Origin: CAZYJR01 sp964647905 | Lineage (GTDB): Bacteria; Desulfobacterota; DSM-4660; Desulfatiglandales; HGW-15 | Direction: 5' to 3' | NCBI GenBank assembly: GCA_964647905.1 | Contig: CAZYJR010000054.1 | Location: forward strand, 1 to 15,704 | Length of the DNA stretch: 15,704 nt | Part shown: positions 1 through 6,963 of the stretch, piece by piece | Numbering within the stretch: position 1 is the first letter of the stretch | Layout: each line of letters starts with the position of its first letter | Made by a program: the position numbers and the translations under genes | The notes under the pieces: model-generated | What the model was told of the DNA's origin: nothing | Database searches by the model: none | The model's input: the letters and a program-made list of their open reading frames with translations, nothing else

Positions 1-14
1 TTCCTTCGGTTTCA

Positions 15-91
15 TGGGGTGAGTGATGGGACTCGAACCCACGACAACTGGGGCCACAACCCAGTGCTCTACCAACTGAGCTACACCCACC
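15..91 (-). tRNA. tRNA-His (anticodon GTG)
   Basis: Read on the minus strand this folds as a complete cloverleaf. The acceptor stem (84-90 with 19-25) is GTGGGTG paired with CACTCAC, including one G-U pair. The D-arm starts GCTCAGTTGGTAGAGC, the anticodon loop is TTGTGGC with anticodon GTG, and the T-arm contains GGTTCGAGTCC. The extra 5' G at 91 can pair with discriminator C at 18; this G-1:C73 pair is the known identity element of bacterial tRNA-His. The CCA end is encoded (15-17). A promoter lies directly upstream and points the same way. Confidence 0.97.
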
Positions 92-102
92 ATTGACCTA
101 AT

Positions 103-131
103 AATATACTCCTCCTCGCTCAGGATTTCAA
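103..131 (-). promoter_or_regulatory. Promoter of the tRNA-His gene
   Basis: On the minus strand there is a TTGAAA -35 box (126-131), a 17-base spacer and a TATATT -10 box (103-108). The -10 box ends 11 bases before the tRNA 5' end, which leaves only a very short 5' leader. This is a sigma-70-type match by eye. The -35 box lies 12 bases from that of the divergent selA promoter. Confidence 0.7.
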
Positions 132-143
132 GGGCATTCGCAT

Positions 144-172
144 TTGACCTGCACGGGATTCTCTCCTATAGT
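144..172 (+). promoter_or_regulatory. Putative selA promoter
   Basis: TTGACC (144-149), a 17-base spacer and TATAGT (167-172) form a good sigma-70-type promoter. Transcription would start near 179, giving a 5' leader of about 180 bases before the chosen selA start codon. That leader holds a perfect 14-base palindrome (290-303) but no convincing second gene. Confidence 0.6.
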
Positions 173-289
173 CAATCTCCGTCCGGAAACGGCCCTTTTT
201 CCCGATCTCCTCGACCTTGGAAGGAATTGCTCATTTCCGCCCGGGAAACCCGCTGGTGCCGGGAACTCATTTGTGGATGGACAGCAGCG

Positions 290-303
290 GGGAGCCGGCT
301 CCC
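290..303. repeat. Perfect 14-base palindrome in the selA leader
   Basis: GGGAGCCGGCTCCC is fully self-complementary and lies 42 bases upstream of the selA ribosome binding site. It could be a protein-binding site or a hairpin-forming element. It could equally be chance in such GC-rich DNA. Confidence 0.35.
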
Positions 304-344
304 GGGGGCGGTGCCGGGACCGGACGGGCGGACAGGGATGTTTC

Positions 345-350
345 GGAGGT
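345..350 (+). promoter_or_regulatory. Ribosome binding site fixing the selA GTG start
   Basis: GGAGGT stands 7 bases before GTG at 358. The frame stays open upstream to a TTG at 217, but that codon has no comparable site, and the extra 47 residues are Gly/Pro/Ser-rich with no resemblance to SelA. Confidence 0.75.
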
Positions 351-357
351 GTGTGCA

Positions 358-1794
358 GTGACCGGAGGCGCAGAGTCCAACAAGCTTTTCAGGAGTATTC
401 CGGGGGTGGACCGACTGCTGGGCTCGGCCCTTCTGGAGGAGGCCCTGTCCCGCCATCCCCGGTCCCTGGTGACCAGGGCCGTTCATTCCGTGCTGGACGA
501 GCTCAGGCAGGGGATCCGCCTGGGAGAGATAACCGATCCGGCGTCCTTGGACCCGAATCGCGTATCCAGGCTGGTGGTGGAGAGGTTGGAGGCCATGGCC
601 GCGCCCGGTCTTAGGCCGGTGGTGAACGCCACCGGCGTGATAGTCCATACCAACCTCGGCCGCTCCGTACTGCCCCTCCGGGTCCTGGAGAGGTTCAGGG
701 CCGTGGCCTGCGGGTACAGCAACCTGGAGTACGACCTGGCCGAAGCCCGCCGTGGGAGCCGCCATACGCACGTGGAAGGGCTGTTGAAGGAGCTCACCGG
801 CGCCGAGGCGGCCATGGTGGTCAACAACAACGCGGCCGCCGTCCTCATCGCCCTGGAGACCCTGGCATCGGGCCGGGAGGTCGTAGTGAGCCGCGGGCAG
901 CTGGTGGAGATCGGGGGGGCCTTTCGCATCCCGGATGTGATGAGAAAGAGCGGGGCCCTCATGAAGGAAGTGGGCACCACCAACAAGACCCACCTGAGCG
1001 ACTATGAAGAGGCCATGGGCCCGGAGACCGCCCTGCTCCTCCGGGTCCACCGGAGCAACTTCCAGTTGGTGGGATTCACCAGTGATGTGGGTACCGAAGC
1101 CATGGTGGCCCTGGCCCGGGAGCACGGGGTCCCGGTGATGGAGGACTTGGGGAGCGGCTGCCTGGTGGATTTTTCCAAGTACGGCCTGCCGAAGGAGCCC
1201 ACGGTGCAGGAGACCCTGGCCGCGGGGGCGGATCTGGTCACCTTCAGCGGCGACAAGCTCTTGGGGGGTCCCCAGGCGGGGATCATCCTGGGCCGGGAGA
1301 GGCTGGTCAAGGAGATCCGGAGGAATCCGCTGGCCCGGGCGGTGAGGATCGACAAGCTCACGCTGGCGGCCCTGGAGGACACCCTGAGCCTCTACCGCGA
1401 CCAGGACCGGGCCGTGGAGCTCATACCCACCTTGAGGATGATCCTCATGCCCTACCATGAGGTAAGGTCCAGAGCGGCCGGGCTGAGGCGGCGTATCGGG
1501 CGGCTGGAGAGCACCGGGTTTTCAGTAGGGGTGGAGGACACCACTTCCAAGACCGGCGGGGGGGCGCTCCCGCTCCTGGATATCCCCAGCCGCGCCTTGA
1601 CCCTCACCCCGGGCGATACGGCCGCACATGAGATAGAGGCGCGGCTCAGGCAATGGGACCCTCCGATACTGGGCAGGGTGGAGAACGAGCGGGTCTGGCT
1701 GGACGTGCGCACGATAAGGGACAGCGAGATTAAGACGGTGGCCCGTGCGGTCCGCAGTCTGGCCCCGGCCCGCGCGGACACCGGGGGAGCATAG
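358..1794 (+). CDS. selA: L-seryl-tRNA(Sec) selenium transferase
   Basis: SelA is a PLP enzyme that converts Ser-tRNA(Sec) to Sec-tRNA(Sec) using selenophosphate, in the cytosol. The 478 residues from the GTG start are close to the 463 of E. coli SelA. The N-terminal segment reads FRSIPGVDRLL, like the SelA N-terminal domain. The core has NATGVIVHTNLGR, the NNNAAAVL segment, EDLGSGC, and the PLP lysine motif FSGDKLLGGPQAG, with the Schiff-base lysine at residue 300 (E. coli Lys295). All family landmarks are present, so the enzyme looks active. It is transcribed from its own promoter, divergent from tRNA-His. selB, selD and tRNA-Sec are not nearby, although selA is often followed by selB. The product is therefore presumably used by selenoproteins encoded elsewhere. 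A longer version starting at TTG 217 is possible but unlikely. Confidence 0.95.
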   Translation: MTGGAESNKLFRSIPGVDRLLGSALLEEALSRHPRSLVTRAVHSVLDELRQGIRLGEITDPASLDPNRVSRLVVERLEAMAAPGLRPVVNATGVIVHTNLGRSVLPLRVLERFRAVACGYSNLEYDLAEARRGSRHTHVEGLLKELTGAEAAMVVNNNAAAVLIALETLASGREVVVSRGQLVEIGGAFRIPDVMRKSGALMKEVGTTNKTHLSDYEEAMGPETALLLRVHRSNFQLVGFTSDVGTEAMVALAREHGVPVMEDLGSGCLVDFSKYGLPKEPTVQETLAAGADLVTFSGDKLLGGPQAGIILGRERLVKEIRRNPLARAVRIDKLTLAALEDTLSLYRDQDRAVELIPTLRMILMPYHEVRSRAAGLRRRIGRLESTGFSVGVEDTTSKTGGGALPLLDIPSRALTLTPGDTAAHEIEARLRQWDPPILGRVENERVWLDVRTIRDSEIKTVARAVRSLAPARADTGGA

Positions 1795-1819
1795 GGGGAG
1801 GCCGGGCAAAGGGCCTCCG

Positions 1820-1848
1820 TTGACATGTACCCCCAGGGGACATATCTT
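1820..1848 (+). promoter_or_regulatory. Putative promoter upstream of gmhA
   Basis: A perfect TTGACA -35 box (1820-1825), a 17-base spacer and TATCTT (1843-1848, four of six consensus bases) lie just after selA. Transcription would begin near 1855, giving an untranslated leader of about 125 bases before gmhA. The spacer carries an imperfect inverted repeat, with ATGTACCCC facing GGGGACAT (1825-1843) and one unpaired A. A repressor or activator site placed there would sit directly on the promoter. Confidence 0.55.
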
Positions 1849-1849
1849 G

Positions 1850-1886
1850 GCTGGTGCCCATCCATAAACGCCTTATGGGCACCAGC
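1850..1886 (+). repeat. 12-bp perfect inverted repeat (leader stem-loop)
   Basis: GCTGGTGCCCAT (1850-1861) and ATGGGCACCAGC (1875-1886) are perfect complements separated by 13 bases. RNA would form a strong hairpin right at the predicted 5' end of the gmhA transcript. No run of T follows, so a simple intrinsic terminator for selA is unlikely. It may instead stabilise the mRNA 5' end, bind a regulator, or (read from selA) protect the selA 3' end. Confidence 0.7.
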
Positions 1887-1980
1887 GGGTTTCCAGGGCG
1901 GAAATGGGCAATTTCTGGACGGAAATCAGTGAATACCGGGCAGGGCCTGTCGCCGGCCGGCCCCGGGTGGTCGAGAGCCT

Positions 1981-2553
1981 ATGGAATCATTGATAGAGCA
2001 GGCCCTGAAGGAGAGCGTCGAGGTAAAGGAGGTCTTCACCCGGCGGAACATGAAGGAGCTCGTCCGGCTGGCCGAGCTCATAAAACAGGCCTTCAGCAGG
2101 GACGGCAAGCTGCTGATCTGCGGAAACGGAGGAAGCGCGGCCGATTCCCAGCACATCGCGGCCGAGTTCGTCAACAGGTTCATGCTGGAGAGGCCGCCGC
2201 TCCCAGCCCTGGCCCTCACCACGGACACCTCCATACTGACCAGCATAGGGAACGACTACTCTTTCGAGGAAGTCTTCTCCAAGCAGGTCAAGGCCCTGGG
2301 CCTGGAGGGTGATATCCTTCTGGCCGTAAGCACCAGCGGCAATTCCAAGAACGTGATCCGGGCGGTGAAGACGGCCAAGCGGCGGGGTATATATACAGCG
2401 GGTCTTTTCGGAGGGGACGGAGGGGTGCTCCGCGGACTGGTGGATCTCCCGCTGGTGGTGGAGTGCCCCAAGACCGCCCGGGTGCAGGAGACGCACATCT
2501 TTGCAGGGCACCTGCTCTGCGAGATGGTGGACGAGCTGCTGTTCAAGAGATAA
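1981..2553 (+). CDS. gmhA: Sedoheptulose 7-phosphate isomerase (phosphoheptose isomerase)
   Basis: GmhA converts sedoheptulose 7-phosphate to D-glycero-D-manno-heptose 7-phosphate, the first step of ADP-heptose synthesis for LPS core. The 190 residues match the family size (E. coli 192) and form one SIS sugar-isomerase domain. The sugar-phosphate loop GNGGSAADSQH is at residues 48-58 and STSGNS at 117-122. His58, Glu62, Gln169 and His177 line up with E. coli His61, Glu65, Gln172 and His180, so the catalytic set is complete. The start codon has only a weak ribosome binding site (GGTGG around 1966), and no alternative in-frame start exists just upstream. It appears to head the run gmhA-fmdB-ispF-cysS-uvrB behind its own promoter. 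No other heptose genes (hldE, gmhB) are adjacent. A paralogous SIS protein of different specificity is possible but less likely. Confidence 0.9.
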   Translation: MESLIEQALKESVEVKEVFTRRNMKELVRLAELIKQAFSRDGKLLICGNGGSAADSQHIAAEFVNRFMLERPPLPALALTTDTSILTSIGNDYSFEEVFSKQVKALGLEGDILLAVSTSGNSKNVIRAVKTAKRRGIYTAGLFGGDGGVLRGLVDLPLVVECPKTARVQETHIFAGHLLCEMVDELLFKR

Positions 2554-2588
2554 TGCTCGATGGGGATCAAACAGGGGGTGAGTGAAAA

Positions 2589-2813
2589 ATGCCCATTTAT
2601 GAATATAAGTGCGGCCGGTGCAATAAGGAGTTCGAATGCCTGGTCGTGGGAAGAGGGGACGAGGTGAGCTGCCCTGAGTGCAGCGCAACCGACGTAGACA
2701 GGCTGATGTCGGCGTGCAGCTTCAAGTCCGGCGGGTCCTACTCCCCGGCTTCATCCGGCGGAGGCTCGTCCTGCTCCGGGTGCGCCGGCGGCACCTGCAG
2801 TACTTGCCATTGA
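2589..2813 (+). CDS. FmdB-family zinc-ribbon protein
   Basis: This 74-residue protein opens with MPIYEYKCGRCNKEFECL and continues to VSCPECSATDVDRLMS. These two CxxC pairs form the FmdB/CxxC_CxxC_SSSS-type zinc ribbon, named after a putative regulator of an amide-metabolism gene. The second half is a low-complexity Ser/Gly tail ending in a Cys cluster, CSGCAGGTCSTCH, typical of this family. The role is not established; these proteins are variously annotated as regulators. A GGGGGTGA site lies 7 bases before the ATG. It sits 35 bases after gmhA and is probably cotranscribed. The stop is TGA directly after the Cys-rich tail; I read it as a true stop because the sequence beyond shows no coding resemblance and the tail ends as in relatives. 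Confidence 0.85.
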   Translation: MPIYEYKCGRCNKEFECLVVGRGDEVSCPECSATDVDRLMSACSFKSGGSYSPASSGGGSSCSGCAGGTCSTCH

Positions 2814-2827
2814 CACGGGTCCGGTCC

Positions 2828-2851
2828 CGGCCCCGGCCCGAGGCGGGGCCG
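2828..2851 (+). repeat. GC-only stem-loop before ispF
   Basis: CGGCCCCG (2828-2835) and CGGGGCCG (2844-2851) form an 8-bp stem made only of G-C pairs with an 8-base loop, ending 5 bases before the ispF ribosome binding site. There is no T-run, so it is not a standard terminator. It could influence mRNA stability or ispF translation, or be incidental to high GC. Confidence 0.45.
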
Positions 2852-2856
2852 GACTG

Positions 2857-2864
2857 AAGGAGGT
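2857..2864 (+). promoter_or_regulatory. Ribosome binding site fixing the ispF TTG start
   Basis: AAGGAGGT is a near-perfect Shine-Dalgarno sequence 10 bases before TTG at 2875. No ATG or GTG gives the full IspF N-terminus, so the TTG start is supported by both this site and protein alignment. Confidence 0.75.
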
Positions 2865-2874
2865 CAGGAACCGG

Positions 2875-3387
2875 TTGTTCCGCATCGGATTCGGCAACGA
2901 CGTCCACCGGCTTGCCCGTGGGCGTCCGCTTGTTATCGGGGGGGTGCCGGTGGCCTCGGACAGGGGACTGGAGGGTCACTCGGACGCGGACGTCCTGGTG
3001 CACGCGGTGATAGACGCCGTCCTGGGGGCCCTGGGCAAGGGCGACATAGGGGCTTGGTTCCCGGACAGCGATCCCTCCTACCGGGGGGCGGACAGCATGG
3101 GCCTGCTGGAGGTGGTGATGCGGGAGATGCGCTCCGAGGGCTATCGGGTCAACAACCTGGATGCCACCGTGGTTGCGCAGGGGCCCAGGTTGGCGCCGTA
3201 CATCCCCGCCATGAGAAGGCGCCTGGCCGGGGCCCTGATGGCGGCCGAGGGCAGGGTGAACGTCAAGGCCACCACCACCGAGGGCCTGGGATACTGCGGC
3301 CGGGGAGAGGCGATGGAGGCCTTTGCCGTGGTGAGCCTGATCCCGGACGAGGGGACCCCGCCCTGCGGCCCGAGCAGTGATCGGTGA
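2875..3387 (+). CDS. ispF: 2-C-methyl-D-erythritol 2,4-cyclodiphosphate synthase
   Basis: IspF is the fifth enzyme of the MEP pathway to isoprenoids. It cyclises CDP-methylerythritol 2-phosphate and releases CMP. The 170-residue protein (E. coli 159) starts FRIGFGNDVHRL. The metal ligands are Asp9, His11 and His43, and His35 lies in the GHSDADV motif. Also present are GDIGAWFPDSDP, the GADS motif, and the C-terminal signature NVKATTTEGLGYCGRGE. About 10 extra residues at the C-terminus (EGTPPCGPSSDR) are not part of the fold. It begins with TTG and sits 15 bases before cysS; ispF next to cysS is a recurrent bacterial arrangement. The partner ispD is not in the window and IspF is not fused to it. 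Confidence 0.95.
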   Translation: MFRIGFGNDVHRLARGRPLVIGGVPVASDRGLEGHSDADVLVHAVIDAVLGALGKGDIGAWFPDSDPSYRGADSMGLLEVVMREMRSEGYRVNNLDATVVAQGPRLAPYIPAMRRRLAGALMAAEGRVNVKATTTEGLGYCGRGEAMEAFAVVSLIPDEGTPPCGPSSDR

Positions 3388-3402
3388 GTCGAGGAGAGGT
3401 GA

Positions 3403-4857
3403 ATGGCTTTAATGCTCTATAATACAGCACACCGGCGCAAGGAGGTGTTCCGCCCTCTCAGGCCCGGCCGGGTGGGAATGTACGTCTGCGGGGTCACGGT
3501 ATACGACCTCTGCCACATAGGACACGCACGCTCGGCCATCGTGTTCGACGTGCTCGCCGGGTACCTGAGGGCGAGGGGCTACGAGCTCACCTATGTGCGG
3601 AACTTCACCGACGTGGACGACAAGATAATAGACCGGGCCGGTGAGCTGGGAGTGGAGCCCGCCGAGGTGGCGGAGCGCTATATAAAGGCCTTTTACGAGG
3701 ACATGGACCGCCTGGGGGTGGAGAAGGCCGATCACGAGCCGCGGGCCACGGAGTACGTGGCCGATATGATCGAGATGATCCGGACCCTCCTGGACAAGGG
3801 ATACGCCTATCGAGTGGACGGGGACGTTTTCTTTTCAGTGGAGCGTTTCCCGGGCTACGGGGCCCTCTCGGGCCGCCGCCTCGAAGACATGAAGGCGGGG
3901 AGCCGGGTGGCGGTGGACGATAGAAAGCAACACCCCATGGACTTTTCCCTGTGGAAGGCGGCCAAGCCCGGAGAGCCCTACTGGGAGAGCCCGTGGGGCC
4001 GGGGAAGGCCGGGGTGGCATATGGAGTGCTCGGTGATGAGCAACCGCTTCCTCGGCGGGACCTTCGATATCCACGGGGGCGGCAAGGACCTCCTTTTCCC
4101 CCATCACGAGAACGAGAGGGCCCAGGCCGTTGCGGCCGGGGACGGCGAGTTCGCCCGATACTGGGTGCACAACGGCTTCGTGACCCTGGAGTCGGAGAAG
4201 ATGTCCAAGTCCACCGGGAACTTTCTGACCATAAGGGACGCATTGGAGCGCTATCACCCGGAGGTCCTGCGCCTCTTCCTGCTCTCCAAGCACTACCGGA
4301 GCCCCCTGGACTTCGCCCACAAGGCGGTGGCCGAGATCCACTCCGGGCTGGCGCGCATTTACAGGACCCTGGAGCGCCTCGAGGACCTCCTGGGGCCGCC
4401 CGAGCCCCGGGACCGGCCGGCCCCGGGGGCCCTCGCGGCCGACCCCCGGCCCGGGTTCCCGGGTCGTTTCGTAGAGGTCATGGATGATGACCTGAACACG
4501 GCCGGCGCCATAGGGCTGCTCTTCGACAAGGTCAAGGAGCTCAATCGGATCATGGACGCCCCCGGGGGGGCGGGAGGCCGGAGAGAAGACCTGGCCGAGG
4601 AAAGGAGGCGGCTCCTGCTGGCCGCCGGGGTGCTGGGCATACTGAAGAGACCGCCGGCGGCTTTTTTTCGGGAGACGGCCGGGGCCGGGGAGGCGCCCGA
4701 GACCGGCGAGATCGAGCGGCTGGTAAAGGAGAGGTCGGATGCCAGGGCACGAAAGGATTGGAGCAAGGCCGACCGGTTGCGGGACCTTCTCAGGGAGCGG
4801 GGGGTCGTCCTGGAGGACGGCCCGGACGGCACCCGCTGGCGTTTCGAGACCGGATGA
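3403..4857 (+). CDS. cysS: Cysteinyl-tRNA synthetase
   Basis: CysS is a class I aminoacyl-tRNA synthetase charging tRNA-Cys. The 484 residues show the zinc-site Cys29 in MYVCGVTVYD, the HIGH motif at 38-41 (CHIGHARS), and YVRNFTDVDDKII. The zinc and substrate region contains GRPGWHMECS and DIHGGGKDLLFPHHEN. The KMSKS loop is at 266-270, and the C-terminal DALR and anticodon-binding region ends in GVVLEDGPDGTRW, very like E. coli. An AGGAG site lies 6 bases before ATG 3403; a second ATG at 3412 is possible. The stop codon overlaps the uvrB start as ATGA, implying translational coupling. No frameshift or missing motif was seen. Confidence 0.97.
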   Translation: MALMLYNTAHRRKEVFRPLRPGRVGMYVCGVTVYDLCHIGHARSAIVFDVLAGYLRARGYELTYVRNFTDVDDKIIDRAGELGVEPAEVAERYIKAFYEDMDRLGVEKADHEPRATEYVADMIEMIRTLLDKGYAYRVDGDVFFSVERFPGYGALSGRRLEDMKAGSRVAVDDRKQHPMDFSLWKAAKPGEPYWESPWGRGRPGWHMECSVMSNRFLGGTFDIHGGGKDLLFPHHENERAQAVAAGDGEFARYWVHNGFVTLESEKMSKSTGNFLTIRDALERYHPEVLRLFLLSKHYRSPLDFAHKAVAEIHSGLARIYRTLERLEDLLGPPEPRDRPAPGALAADPRPGFPGRFVEVMDDDLNTAGAIGLLFDKVKELNRIMDAPGGAGGRREDLAEERRRLLLAAGVLGILKRPPAAFFRETAGAGEAPETGEIERLVKERSDARARKDWSKADRLRDLLRERGVVLEDGPDGTRWRFETG

Positions 4858-6911
4858 AAGAGACCCTGAAAAGGAGCCGGGTGCAAAGCGAAATCCACGG
4901 CCGGGAACCGGGGCCTTTCCGGCTGGAGACCGATTTCCAGCCCTGCGGAGACCAACCCGATGCAATCGAGACGCTTTCCAGGGGCGTGGAAGAGGGTCTG
5001 AGGCACCAGGTTCTCCTCGGCGTCACCGGCTCGGGCAAGACCTTCACCATGGCCCGGGTGATAGCGGCCGTCCAGAGGCCCGCCCTGGTCATCGCCCCGA
5101 ACAAGACCCTGGCGGGCCAGCTCTACGGCGAGCTCAAGGGCTTCTTCCCCCACAACGCCGTGGAGTATTTCGTAAGCTACTATGACTACTATCAGCCCGA
5201 GGCCTACATCCCCCAGTCGGACACCTACATCCAGAAGGACGCCCACATCAACGACCACATAGACAAGCTGCGGCACTCGGCCACCCAGGCGCTCCTGGAC
5301 CGCGAGGACGTCATCATCGTGGCGAGCGTCTCCTGCATCTACGGCCTGGGCTCGCCCGAGGCTTACTCGGGCATGCTGCTCCGCCTGGAGCAGGGAATGG
5401 AGATCCCGAGGGAGGAGGTGCTCCGGAAGCTGGTGGAGATCCAATACGAGCGGGGCGATTACGACTTCTTCAGGGGGAGGTTCCGGGTGCGGGGCGACGT
5501 GGTGGACATATACCCGGTTCACGAAGAGGACCGCGCCCTGAGGGTGGTCTTCTTCGGCGACGAGATAGAGGAGATCCGGGAGATCGATCCCCTGACCGGC
5601 CGGGCCCTCCAGGGGCTCAGGCGCGTCACCGTGTATCCGGCCAGCCACTATGTGACCACCGTGGACATAAGGGAGAGGGCCATAGCGGCGATCAAGGAGG
5701 AGCTCAAGGAGCGGCTGGATCAATTGCGCTCGGCCGGAAAGCTCCTGGAGGCCCAGAGGCTGGAAGAGCGCACCATGTTCGACCTGGAGATGATGATAGA
5801 GCTGGGCTACTGCCACGGCATCGAGAACTACTCCCGCCATTTGACCGGCAGGGCCCCCGGGGAGCCGCCTCCCACGCTTCTGGACTATTTTCCCCGCGAT
5901 TACCTGGTGGTGATCGACGAGAGCCACATAACCGTCCCACAGCTCAACGGGATGTACAACGGGGACCGGGCCAGAAAGCAGACCCTGGTGGAGTACGGCT
6001 TCCGGCTGCCGTCGGCCCTGGACAACCGCCCCTTGACGTTCCGGGAGTTCGAGGAGCGTGTGGGCCGGGTGATATACGTCTCCGCCACGCCCGGGCCCTA
6101 CGAGCTCCAAGAGGCCGAGGTGGTGGCCGAGCAAATCATCAGGCCCACCGGCCTGATGGATCCCGAGATCCTGATCAGGCCGGCCGCGAACCAGGTGGAC
6201 GACCTCTTGGGGCGGATCAGGCAGAGGGCGGCGGCCGGGCAGAGGGTCTTGGTGAGCACGCTGACCAAGCGGAGCGCCGAGGATCTTACCGAGTACTACG
6301 AGGAGCTGGGCATCAGGGTCAGGTACCTCCACTCGGACATCAAGACCATAGAACGGATGGAGATAATCCGCGACCTCCGCCTGGGGGCCTTCGACGTCCT
6401 GGTGGGGATCAATCTGCTCAGGGAGGGCCTGGATCTGCCCGAGGTCTCCCTGGTGGCGATACTGGATGCGGACAAGGAAGGGTTTCTGCGCTCCGAGCGG
6501 TCACTGATCCAGACCGCGGGTAGGGCGGCCAGGAACGTGGACGGCCAGGTGGTCCTTTATGCCGATCAGGTGACCGGGGCCATGAGGCGGGCCATGGAGG
6601 AGAGCGGGCGGCGCAGGAAGATCCAGGAGGAGTACAACCTGGCCATGGGGATAACCCCCCAGTCCATCCGCAAGCGGATCGGTGACGTCCTGGGCTCGGT
6701 CTACGAAGCGGACTACGTGACCGTGCCCGTGGCGGCGGAGGAAGGCGCGCCCTACCTCGACCCCGAGGACCTGGAAAAGGAGATGGAGTCCCTGACTCGA
6801 GAGATGTTCCGGGCCGCCGGGGACCTGGACTTTGAAGAGGCCGCAAGACTGAGGGACCGGATCAAGGAACTGAAGGACAGGAACCTGGACGAGCTCCCGC
6901 TCGATCGTTGA
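4854..6911 (+). CDS. uvrB: Excinuclease ABC subunit B
   Basis: UvrB is the damage-verifying helicase-like subunit of UvrABC nucleotide excision repair. From the ATG overlapping the cysS stop it has 685 residues (E. coli 673). Walker A GVTGSGKT is at 56-63. The beta-hairpin region YYDYYQPEAYIPQSDTYI follows, then ASVSCIYGLG, the Walker B motif VVIDESH, and the UvrB interaction domain. Helicase motifs IV-VI run through LVSTLTKRSAE, HSDIKTIER, GINLLREGLDLPE and QTAGRAARN. A C-terminal UVR domain (roughly 645-680, FEEAARLRDRIKELK) binds UvrC or UvrA. The N-terminus is about 17 residues longer than in E. coli. An alternative start at GTG 4881, with AAGGAG at 4871-4876, would give 676 residues and is credible. 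The domain architecture is complete. Confidence 0.96.
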   Translation: MKETLKRSRVQSEIHGREPGPFRLETDFQPCGDQPDAIETLSRGVEEGLRHQVLLGVTGSGKTFTMARVIAAVQRPALVIAPNKTLAGQLYGELKGFFPHNAVEYFVSYYDYYQPEAYIPQSDTYIQKDAHINDHIDKLRHSATQALLDREDVIIVASVSCIYGLGSPEAYSGMLLRLEQGMEIPREEVLRKLVEIQYERGDYDFFRGRFRVRGDVVDIYPVHEEDRALRVVFFGDEIEEIREIDPLTGRALQGLRRVTVYPASHYVTTVDIRERAIAAIKEELKERLDQLRSAGKLLEAQRLEERTMFDLEMMIELGYCHGIENYSRHLTGRAPGEPPPTLLDYFPRDYLVVIDESHITVPQLNGMYNGDRARKQTLVEYGFRLPSALDNRPLTFREFEERVGRVIYVSATPGPYELQEAEVVAEQIIRPTGLMDPEILIRPAANQVDDLLGRIRQRAAAGQRVLVSTLTKRSAEDLTEYYEELGIRVRYLHSDIKTIERMEIIRDLRLGAFDVLVGINLLREGLDLPEVSLVAILDADKEGFLRSERSLIQTAGRAARNVDGQVVLYADQVTGAMRRAMEESGRRRKIQEEYNLAMGITPQSIRKRIGDVLGSVYEADYVTVPVAAEEGAPYLDPEDLEKEMESLTREMFRAAGDLDFEEAARLRDRIKELKDRNLDELPLDR

Positions 6912-6949
6912 CCCCTGATGCCGCGGGGGCCCCGGGCCGGTGCGGATTC

Positions 6950-6955
6950 GGAGGT
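6950..6955 (+). promoter_or_regulatory. Ribosome binding site fixing a GTG start
   Basis: GGAGGT lies 8 bases before GTG at 6964, the start of the molybdopterin oxidoreductase. No promoter was recognised in the 52 bases after uvrB, so readthrough from the upstream run is likely. Confidence 0.7.
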
Positions 6956-6963
6956 AAAGCGCC

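Noticed and set aside
217..357. N-terminal extension of SelA from TTG 217
   Set aside because: The 47 extra residues do not resemble SelA, the TTG lacks a good ribosome binding site, and GTG 358 has GGAGGT at ideal spacing.
1850..1886. The 12-bp inverted repeat as the intrinsic terminator of selA
   Set aside because: No T-run follows, and the repeat sits at the start site of a good promoter for gmhA. It is reported as a leader stem-loop instead.
2811..2813. TGA after the Cys-rich tail of the FmdB-type protein as a possible selenocysteine codon
   Set aside because: The family normally ends in such a Cys tail. The sequence beyond is a GC hairpin followed by the ispF ribosome binding site, with no plausible protein extension.
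4359..6332. A 657-codon open frame antisense to cysS and uvrB
   Set aside because: Long antisense frames are expected in GC-rich coding DNA. It lies wholly over two clear genes, and its protein is Gly/Pro/His/Leu-rich without any recognisable domain.
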